This document shows, one piece after another, positions 45,827 through 56,300 of a stretch of DNA of 64,000 bases. Position 1 is the first letter of the stretch; each line of letters begins with the position of its first letter. The translations under genes were made by a program, and so were the position numbers. Under the pieces are notes generated by a model. The model saw nothing but the letters and a program-made list of their open reading frames with translations, made no database searches and had not been told where the DNA came from. The DNA comes from Strongylocentrotus purpuratus. Its lineage: Eukaryota > Echinodermata > Echinoidea > Camarodonta > Strongylocentrotidae. The DNA lies in contig NW_022145605.1 in the NCBI RefSeq assembly GCF_000002235.5, forward strand, positions 32,053,774 to 32,117,773, written 5' to 3'.

Positions 45827-46733
45827 GGGGTACATTTGAAATATTTTCATGAGTTTAAATATTAACATTCTATTCAACGAGGCGTCAGCCTCGTTGAATA
45901 TAATTTACGTTAATCTTTCAACGAATGAAAATATTCGCACTATTGAACGAATGAAAACATTCATTATTAGTTTTATACAACATCGAAAAAGATCTAATAG
46001 AACGTTAATCAACAAAAAACTATGTTTTACTCCTTATATCAAAGATAAATTAAAGTTGGAGTCAAGCCTCCTCGATACATTCAGATTGCCTTCGCGTTAG
46101 ATTCACGCAGGGATACGCGCACGGCAGAGAGGTACTAGTATGCAGTCTGCATAATTTTTATAACCAAAAATACACGGCGAATATAACCAAAAATGCACGC
46201 CCGTGCAATAGAACATCTATTGAATATCAAGTCACCAACAATCCTCCAATCAAATGACAAGGACCCATGTAGGTGTTGTATAATAATACATAATTATCGT
46301 ATCATAGGCATACCATGAATCTGTTAGTAACTTTCACTTTTTTGTTACCCAAACTCTCTATTATGATGTAAGTTTTAGGGGTTAGCGCCTAGTAAAAGCA
46401 TTCCTTTTTTGTTAGCAAGCGCCCCCCCCCCCGCCCAATTTTCGTAGTTAACATTTAGGTCAACACTGTTTCGTTATCATTTTTAGTTCTTCAATATTTC
46501 TATTTTGTCAGTTTATACCTGTATTGTTTTATGTCAATATTAAATTTATATGTACTTTGTACATGAATTATGTTCATATTGAAATGAATAAATCGAATCA
46601 AATCAAATTAAATTACAATAATTTGTCAATGATTGTTTATCGAGTTGTTGGCGACAATGACTCCAAGGTCAACCCTCAACTTTCGCACCGTAAGGTTTCT
46701 ATACCCTCACCCTAAATATAAATATAAACAACA
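45348..46733. other. intergenic, microsatellite and hairpin only
   Basis: (GA)n at 45745-45823; a perfect hairpin (13-bp stem, GTCA loop) at 45871-45900; a C-run near 46421. No gene seen. Confidence 0.5.
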
Positions 46734-47360
46734 ATTGCAACCAGGCGCGTACGCAGGGGGATGGTTTTGGGGTGTAAGCTCCCCCCTCAATTTTTTTTAT
46801 TATGTGTGTGTGTTTTGGAGGACCCCCCCTTTAATAAAATAAAAAAGGGGGTGACAAAAAAGTGACCTTACCACCCCCCCCCCCCCTCCTACTGAACGAA
46901 GTATCGGTCGACATAATTTGTAGCCTCTTGTCGATGCACTCGCGCTGTTGGAGTCTCTATATTCTGGCGAGCGAAGCGAGTTAGAGAAAGAGAGGCGCTT
47001 GCGCAAGCGCCTCGGTTTCTCTGACTCGCCTCGGTTCTTCTGATTCGCCTCGGTTTCTCTGACTCGCCTCGGTTCTTCTGATTTGTCTCGGTTTCTCTGA
47101 CTCGCTTCGCTCGTCAGAATTTAGAGACTCCAACAGCGGGAAGGCATCGACAAGAGGCTACATAATTTGCCAAATTCCGGGACAAAAAAAAAGAAAAAAA
47201 AAGTGCTCTTAACCTCCTTCCCCCCCCCCCCCCCCCCGCTTATTCAGCGGCTGGCTGAGTCGAGTCGTTGAAGAATTTTCGGCGCGATTTTCATATTTTA
47301 ACACCCCCCCCCCCCCCCCACCCTCGAAAAAAAAATCCTGCGTACGCTACTGACTGCAAC
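46734..47360 (+). mobile_element. hAT-like MITE, 611 bp, with internal fold-back
   Basis: Near-matching 8-bp duplications attgcaac (46734) and actgcaac (47353) flank ends CAGGCGCGTACGCAGG and CCTGCGTACGC. Inside, tgtagcctcttgtcgatg at about 46919 and its complement near 47135 close a fold-back containing 28-38-bp ctcggtttctctgactcgc repeats. Confidence 0.75.
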
Positions 47361-48676
47361 CATCAAGTTAACACTGTACTATGACCTTTGGAGAGTAAAA
47401 AAGGGATATATTCCGGAGCAACTTATTTAACTTGATAGTTGCTGTATAGTATCGGTCGGCATAATTTGCCCCCCAAAAATGTGCTCTAATTTGTCAACAT
47501 TATTTTGTAACACAAGTCTTGGATGTTTATTTGCTCGCTTCTAAATTGAATAAAAATCCTTTTGCATGTCATTCGCGACTTGTTATGTATATAAATACAA
47601 ATTATGATGTACTATTATTCTTATCATCATTTTCATATCCATCATCATCATCACCTGATCACCATCATATCATCGTTTTCTTCAACATCACTATAGGCTT
47701 AATATGGCCCCCACCCTGCGTACGCCACACAATAATTTTTGAGAAATGAAAACATTGAGAGACGAATTACTATTTTTGTGTTTGTCATCTAGTATACTAC
47801 TACGGCTAAATTCAAACTAAAATGCTTCAGAAAGGAGGTGGGCCGTGTTCGACTGAACGCTAAAAAAGGATAAGGTACGTCGATTGAAACCATGTAATAA
47901 TTAAACATGCGTGTTTTCTCTGAAGTGTTTGGAAGTAATTTGCTGATCGAAATGTATCCTGACATCTTCTCTGTTTCTACAATTTGTTTGTGTTTTTTTT
48001 TGTTAAAGGCAAATAATTTATATATTTTAATAATTTTGGAGGGGTTTATAATTGGGGGCTTTTAAGGGGTTCGTGCATCTATTTTTGTCATTGCACTATA
48101 TATGCGACAATTATTATTAGTGAAATTTTGATCTTTATTATTAATAATCCCATTATCATTATTATCATTATCATTATTATCAATATTTTATTATTATCAC
48201 TAATAATTTTGGTTCATATAGATCCATATGTTCAACCAACAGAAATTTGGCCGAACTATTGACAATTCCCCTTCTTTGTATGCGATGAAATTTAGGCCGA
48301 GGTAGCTTGATTGGAGTAATAAACGTGCTAGAGTTTTTGAAACTTGTACAACTCGTTCTTGTAATGTTCGCACTAATACAGAACACACAGAGGGCATGAC
48401 TGGTATTTTTATATTCGTACCACGCCATTGTTGATCGTTCGGACAACGCAACGTAACGTCATAATTATTCTGAGGAAAATCCGTATTTTAGTAAGTTATT
48501 AATTCACGTTTTTAATATCTGTGTTGTACCTAGGTTCTTGAATGAATGGGAAGAATTGATTTACATGAACTTCATGATTTTAACGTGTTGACAATTTTCG
48601 TAATGCCGATCAGAACTTGGGACTGTGATGTTATTTTGCTTTACTCAGTCCCATTAGTTCGAATCGGTGTAGGCTA
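47361..48676. other. intergenic, no gene recognised
   Basis: ATC and ATT microsatellites near 47620-47690 and 48115-48205. No coding signal. Confidence 0.4.
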
Positions 48677-49526
48677 CCATTGTAGTAGACCGAAAGCTTC
48701 AGTCTCTATAATCGTCGGTTGTTCCACTGAGACTACGTCTGGCTCTACTAGACCTCCGGTTATAGAGACTGAATGACCGCCTATGCAATCGTATGTTGAA
48801 GATATCACGGCTAGATTTTAGCCGTTAGGCCCCTCCCACAAACATGACAAACTTGCCACGGCCGTATTGTTATGCCCCCCAAATCCCCCAAAATGTCATT
48901 TTACCTCGTGCATATCCAATTTTAAATTAGGCCTAGGCTATAATACATTGGTTCCACTTACTAACTTGATTGAAATAATCCATTTAATGGTCCCTTTTAA
49001 GGAAATTATGGGTCAAAATCGACATCCATGTTGAAAATCTTGCAAGCCGTGTTAAACTCTCGCTGCCGTCAATCTCATCCCTTCATAATCATTTTGCCTT
49101 CGGCGTAGACTAGAAGGGATGAGATTGACGGCAGCGAGAGTTTAACACGGCTTGCAAGATTTTCAACATGGATGTCGATTTTGACCCATAATTTCCTTAA
49201 AAGGGACCATTAAACGGATTATTTCAATCAAGTTAGTAAGTGGAACCGATGTATTATAGCCTAGACCTAGGCCTAATTTAAAATTGGATATGCACGAGGT
49301 AAAATGACATTTTGGGGGATTTTGGGGGCATAACAATACGGCCGTGGCAAGTTTGTCATGTTTGTGGGAGGGGCCTAACGACTAAAATCTAGCCGTGATA
49401 TCTTCAACATACGATGGCATAGGCGGTCATTCAGTCTCTATAACCGGAGGTCTAGTGGAGCCAGACGTAGTCTCAGTGGAACAACCGACGATTATAGAGA
49501 CTGAAGCTTTCGGTCTACCATTGTAG
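48677..49526 (+). mobile_element. 832-bp fold-back transposon with 9-bp target duplication
   Basis: Direct repeats ccattgtag at 48677-48685 and 49518-49526. Arms 48686-49084 and 49113-49517 are inverted copies about 98% alike, the right arm carrying a 6-bp insertion; the spacer is 28 bp. Ends are TAGACCGAAAGC and its complement. No ORF of note. A 9-bp duplication with long inverted repeats suits a Mutator-like non-autonomous element; sea-urchin TU-type fold-backs are another comparison. Confidence 0.92.
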
Positions 49527-49744
49527 ATGAAGCTCGCTCTTACTACTGAAATACTAGACTCTATATTCTCAGTCATACATGGCTTCATATTCGTGTCAAA
49601 TCACCCAAAATCTAGTGAGTTCTGCACTGCTATTATGGGTTTCATGGATCAGGTTGAAAAAGGCGCCCAATGCTTTTCCTTCTTGTTTCCCTTTTCTTCT
49701 TCAATGTTCTTCTTCTTCAACAACTTGCTCTTGAAACATGACGT

Positions 49745-49814
49745 TCTTCTCTTCTTCTTCTTCCAGTCTCCAGTTCCTTTTCTTCTTCTTCTTCCTCTTC
49801 TTCTTCTCCTTCTT

Positions 49815-49845
<31 letters not shown>

Positions 49846-50073
49846 TTCTTCCAGTCTCCGGTTCTTCTTCTTCTTCTTCTTCTTCTTCTTCTTCTTCTTC
49901 TTCTCCTTCTCCTTCTCCTTCTTATTCTCCTTCTCCTTCTCCTTCTCCTTCTCCTCCTTCTCCTCCTTCTCCTCCTCCTCCTCCTTCTCCTTCTCCTTCC
50001 CCTTCCCCCCTCCCCCTCCCCCTCCCCCCCCTACCCTCCCCTCCCCTCCCCCTCCCCCTCCCCCTCCCCCTCT
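49745..50073 (+). repeat. 329-bp polypyrimidine tract (CTT)n to (CCCCCT)n, upstream of ESS2
   Basis: Almost pure C/T, moving from CTT repeats through CTC to C-runs. It ends 150 bp before the ESS2 ATG. The complementary strand has many G-runs of 4-8. Confidence 0.95.
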
Positions 50074-50222
50074 GTTGTAAATCGTTGAGCCAATATTAAA
50101 AATGAAGAGACAATTCAGAGATGTTGTCTTTTGTTCCAGATTGACAAATACCATATTTGAAGGTATAGGAAGTTAGGAACTGAGGTTAACTTCCTGGGCA
50201 GTTGTTCAGTGACGCCATTGAG

Positions 50223-50339
50223 ATGGCTCTTGTAAAAGCAGATGACAAATCCCTGGTTGTTGTGCCACCTAAAGCAGCATGGGAGAAGCAGAGGAAACCA
50301 GATAAAAGAAAAGTTCTGGATGAAGAGGTGTTTGTTAGT
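50223..50339 (+). CDS. ESS2: ESS2 exon 1
   Basis: ATG at 50223, 39 codons ending EEVFVS, donor agtGTAAGT, phase 0. It begins about 150 bp downstream of a 329-bp pyrimidine tract. Confidence 0.9.
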
Positions 50340-53300
50340 GTAAGTATTCCAGTCATTTCTTCTCCTTCTAGTAATCTTGAAAGGGCTATGCATCCTATCA
50401 CAAAGATGATCTAAAGATATCTAGCATTGTAAGGAAGAAAAGTGAGGTTTAATGGGATAAGGGTATTAGATCTCTCAGGAGTAGTACCCGGAGTCTGGAA
50501 GTTCTCTGGACTGCCAGTGTGCACTGCATTTGCTGGAAGGATTTTCTGTTCTGGAATCTAATCTCATTCACTCACCATTCCAACAGGAATTTTTGTTAAA
50601 GTCCAGGATATGTTTTAAATCTGTAAATAGTATGATTAGGAACAAGCTAAAATGTAATTGATATAAGCAACTGAGGAATACATCACAAGAAGAATTAACA
50701 CTCAACTTGTGATTTTTCTAAATTGGAGGTGTTCAAGAATGACATTTCCTGTTTTAAGTGTCTTCTACATGTATGTTCATGTAAATAATAAGATAAAGTA
50801 AATTTTTGACCCACCAACTCTTACAAACTCTCTACTGTATCTTCATGCTGAAAGATCTTCTTTGTATACATTGCCTTAGAATACTTGTACCTCCATCAAA
50901 ATTCTTTCTCTTTAAAAGAATTAATATCTGCACCTTCTCAAAAAAATATCTAAGAAATGGTTATCAGTGCAAGTCATTAATAGTTCTTTATTTAAAAAGC
51001 CACTTTGAAGGATTGAAGAAGGTCATACCGCACAACTCCTTCCCAGACCTTATGAAGTTGAAGGCTCAGCAGGGAAATGAGATACATAATTATTCCACCA
51101 ATTTTTTATTTCGTTAACAAACATTGTCTCTTTCTTTCCCCAAAATATACATATTTTGTGATAAATTTGTGCTTAGTTTTAATGGCAAGTTCATATCGTT
51201 ATCAATCACTTTGAAGGACTTGGAAAATATCATCCAGCGCGACTTCTTCCCGGACCTTAAGAAGTTGAAGGCTCAGCATGAATACATGGAAGCGATGGAG
51301 CGGAACGATCTGGTCAAGATGCGAGAGCTGGCCATCAAGTATGCGTCCACCTGCCGGACATCCAGACCGGGAACATCTTCTCTCACTCCCATGCAAGGTA
51401 TGATAATCCTCCCTGATGTCATTAAATGTACTACATGTATGTGTTCAGTTTTTCTTCCATTTACTATTTTTTCTTTCCCATCAGCATTCTGTTATACAAT
51501 AATGTCATTTTCATAATAATATCTATAATGCTCTCTCAGCAACTGTGTTAACTTATTATAGGCGTTCCCAACTCAAGCTATGCTTTTCGGGTTTTCACCT
51601 CCTTCTGTTATCTGAATTATTTACTGTATACTCTATGATGAAATCATTGTTACAATTTATATATACATTGTGTTTCATATTGTACCGTTGAGGAGGAAAT
51701 AAATGTTACCAGTAATAATAATAAATATGTGTACATGAACATGTACATTGTTTGTTTTAACAAACTCTAGTTTAGTTTGAATTGAAAACAACAAGTCAAT
51801 TTGTGTTCTTAATAGAAAATATAATTTTTTTATTAGTTCTGTATGATATTTATTTGATTGTACAATGTAAAATGTATTTTTAGATTATGGGTAATTCCAT
51901 AAATTAGTGACCCAATTTGTGACATTCTTGGTGACCCACTTACATACATGTAAGGAACCCACACATATTTGTGGCTCTGAGTAAAGACTTAATTAGTGGA
52001 GTTTGATTGTTAAGTGACATATGTTCTATTAATAGAATCAGGTAAATACCATCAAAATAAAGGAAAGACAGTATTCCTAATTGAAATTTGTAATGTGATC
52101 AATACATTTTAGCTTCATTCTTTGATGATGTTTTTTTTTTCACCAACAGAGGGAGAACAAACCCCAACAACGTTTGAAACCCCCGTAATGGGACAGTTCA
52201 ACACACAGGACACTCCGAGGACTACAGCAGATGAATACAAGAACGAGGATATGCCCCCAAGAGACACGGATTTGACCAAATTGGAGAAACGTAAGTCTCT
52301 GAAGGGTTTCATAGACCGTGGAATAAGTACCAGAAATAGTCACTCATACATTCAGTACAGGGAAAAAAAAGAATTAAAACATTTTGGGGGCTACTTTTCA
52401 AGCTTGCTTGCATGAAAATAACACTCTTTAATTTGTTTTGCATTGAACTCTATGCAAATATTTTGGGGCTCTTTTTTTCTTCATTTCAGGGGGTAATTCA
52501 CCCTGAGCCCCTGTGTATATTTTCCCCCTGATTCAGTACAGGATGGTAAAAAGTACAGAAGCAGCAAAATTGTGAGGAAGGACATGCCTCCATTTACCCT
52601 TACAGGAAATGAGCATAGCAGTAGTTGATTAAAAAAACAAGAGGACAAAATAGACCCCTACTCAGTAGGTTCTTTACCAAACAAATAAACAAATGAATAA
52701 GTACAAGTTCACCAACATGCCATTGAAACTTGTGTTAAATTTAGTGCACAGGTTTCAGTGGGCTTTCAGCAAACTTGTGCTCATGATGGTTTTGTGAAAC
52801 ACTGCCCAGATCAAATTATAATTCAAACAGTATGATTAAGTCATGCATTTGAATTGAATACTTTCTATCATCTTGTGTTAATATCTAGCTGCACAGGTTT
52901 CAATGGGTTGTCAGCGAACTTGTGCTCATGATGGTTTCGTGAAACACTGCCCAGATCAAATTATAATTCAAACAGTATGATTAAGTTATGAATTTGAATT
53001 GATTACTTTCTATCATCTTATGTTAATATCTAGCTGAGAGCGATACATCGGTAACCCTGGACAAGTACCTCACCAAGTACACGAGCGAAGACAACGCATC
53101 GTTCCGGGACATTATGGCCAAGGCAGAGGACAAGCATCGACACAAGCATGCCTGGCTGTACGAAGCAGAGCTCAACCATGCAGCACAGAATGAGGACATG
53201 CTGAAACTGAAGAGCGCCGAGCAGCTCACCATAGATTCCAGGAGCAACAATGTGATTGGGTGGAAGTATGAGGCCAAGAATGCACTCATGTATGTGCCTG

Positions 53301-56300
53301 AAGGTATGTACACGAATCAAGAGTGCAAGCTCATCTAAAGCCTAAGTGACACTAGAGTGGCAACAACCGCTCGACTGACAATGCTCGTAGAGCTCCATGT
53401 AGAAAGGCTTTTGGCAGTTTTCTGCATGTTTTTCAATGGTCGTAACTGGTTCCTCAAGGTTTTTGTCAGTCACCTGATACTCCTAGGTTGAAATTTTATG
53501 TAGTTGGTGTCAAACATTCGTAAGACAAGGCTCACAACATAAACAACAAATTATAAGTGGATTCTGATACCCCGGCTCTTACAGTATGTGGCTAGTTTAT
53601 AAGTCATAAATGAACCTTCAGGGGTTTAACAATTTTGACTTAAAATTATTGTTTTTGTGCTTTTATTGAAACCAACTGTCAAGGTTGACTTTCCCATTCA
53701 TATGCAAGAGGCTCCAGTAAAGCCTGAACACACTAGAGCTGATAACTGTTGGCATTAGATGTACTAAGAAAAAGAATAGCCCTCCAAGCGGCTTCATTAA
53801 TTTTCCTCCTTTAGAACACTATGTTTACAAATTTGAAAATTGAAAAAAAATTGTACATTTGCATATATATATCATAGTACTTCCACAAAATTGCACAAAA
53901 GCTGAACCTGTGATCCCTTTCATGTTCCTGGGACCTGTTTCACAAAGCCTTTTTTTAATGACAAATGACAAAAATCAGTGACAAATCTGTTGATTCCCAA
54001 TCAGAAGCAAGGATTCCAGTAGCTTATAACAAAAACTGTAATTTGTCACTGATGACAAGTTTTGTGAAACGCCCCCCAGGTGTTGAAGCAAGCCTCGCCG
54101 AGAAGATCCTGCAGAAACCCGAGACAGAGATCGCCCACACCAACACTCGATTGACCTCTGACCCCTTCACGAAACCCGAGAGCCTGTCTGGTCTAGCAGG
54201 ACCAAGCAGACACAATGGCAGGGTCGGATCGGACGGCAAAGAGCTGACCCCTGCGGATGGTCCTAAGGTCAACGGGTACGGCTTCGTTGCTACTCCATCG
54301 CCGGCGCCTGGTGAGTTGTGAGAGGTCTGGAACCTTCCCTTTTTCCCCCACTTTTTCATTTGTGGCATATATGCCAGTTGTCTGACATCCTGCGATTGGA
54401 AAATTGGCAGCTAGCTTCAGTCTGTCAGTACACGTCTAAAGAAGACATCCGGACTCAGACACCGAAACTCCCACACAAATAATTAAATATGGATGTGTCA
54501 TAGAAATCTCTTCTGGGTGGTGTTTCACAAAGATTCTAAAGTCAAACTTAACTCTAAGTTGAACTTTAAAAAAATTATGGGGAGCCATTCGTAGCCTTAA
54601 AATGAAATATATTAAAAAGCAAAAATTAAAGTATTTTAGACTTTTTATAAATTCCACATCAAGAACATGAAATCTCCTTCATAATAGAAAATATGAATAA
54701 TTTGATTATCAACACTTTATGCCTTTTAAGATAACTTTTACAAAATATTTTCAATGATGCTAACGGCTTTCCATAATTGGTAAGTCAAACTTAGAGATAA
54801 CCTCAACTTAGGGTCTTTGTGAAACACCCCCCCCCCCCCTGAAATGCATTGTCTGTGAAGTTTGCCCACTTTTCACCTAACTATTGTTTGTTCTCGTTAT
54901 ACCAGGTGTGAACGAATCTCCAATGATGACCTGGGGTGAGATAGAAGGATCGCCTTTCAGATTGGACGGAGGAGACACACCCGTACAGATAGTCAGAGGG
55001 CCACAGTTCAAGGTTTGTATATCCTTGAGATATATTTCAATTTTCTCCTCAGATTTTTTATTATTTAATACTTCTAATATGTTAACCATCATAATAATGA
55101 TGATAAAAATAATGGAAAGTGCTCATATGCACATAATAACTTGTAAAATTCCCTATGCGTTCTAACTTTTGTTGCTAATCAGTAAGGCGAGGCGTCAAAA
55201 ATAAATATACCAGCCAGCGGCAGCTAACTGCACTTGTGCGTCCTGGCTGCATTTTTTAAATTAGCTCAGCCGGCTACCGCTGGCGGTAGGACCCTCAATT
55301 AACTCATGATGTCATCATAATGGTCTCCGAACAAAAGCATGCGCCGGCTGCCGCCTTTCGAATGGAAACCGAGCCTCAGATCCCAGCCTGGCGCAAGCCG
55401 GCTGGGCTAATAAGTGAAAAATAATTGCCCCAGCCAGGCTTCGGCCGTAATTGCAGCCTCGATGCGCCAATACGTGAGGCGGCAGCCTGCTGGTATCGAT
55501 ATTTTTGACGCCTCGCCTAATCAATAATACATTAACGTACATTGTATCAGAAGAATGAATACATGGATAAACATTATAAGAGCAATTCAACCAGATAATA
55601 ATTATGTAATATGGACTGGCCTTGAGGGAGATATCACATATATTTCCTAAACTAGACTCATATTGCCCTGAGTCAAAGACGAGGGCAATATGGGTCTTGT
55701 GAGGGAAATATATGTGGTATCTCTCGAAAGTTAAGCCAGTCAATATTGTTATTATCATCTAAATCAGACATCTAGAGCAAATACATACATGACAATCTCA
55801 TAGAACTGAACAAACTTTGTCAAACCAGTACTGTGCCATCCGGCCAGCTGCTTGACAAAATTTTTAATACACTGCAAACAGTGTACCCAATTTGGTGTGA
55901 TTATTACGTCACAATAGAATGCGCGCATAGTTCGCAGGTTCTCGTACCCACAATAGATGCGCAATGAAAATGACAAAATACGGCGCGGTGAATATGGTTT
56001 TATCTTTCATGCTTTTTTAACACGTAAAGGCCATGGGCTTTTTCATGAAAGGTAAATATGGTCTCATATTCCCCGATTAGCCCTTTTAGGATTACAAATG
56101 AGTGTAATATGATTTTGTAAAACCCCTGCTCAGATGTCTGATACGGGTAATAATAGCTTAATGGAAGCAATATAATAATCGGGGCAGCGCCAGTGTAAAT
56201 TGATTTCTGTATCACTCGAATATGACAATGATTATCTGTCATAAGGAAATACGGTGAAAACATCATTGAATTACTGCAGGTACTTATCATCTGACTTATA

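Noticed and set aside
49527..50099. 190-codon ORF with Ser/Pro runs
   Set aside because: Translation of the CTT/CCT pyrimidine tract.
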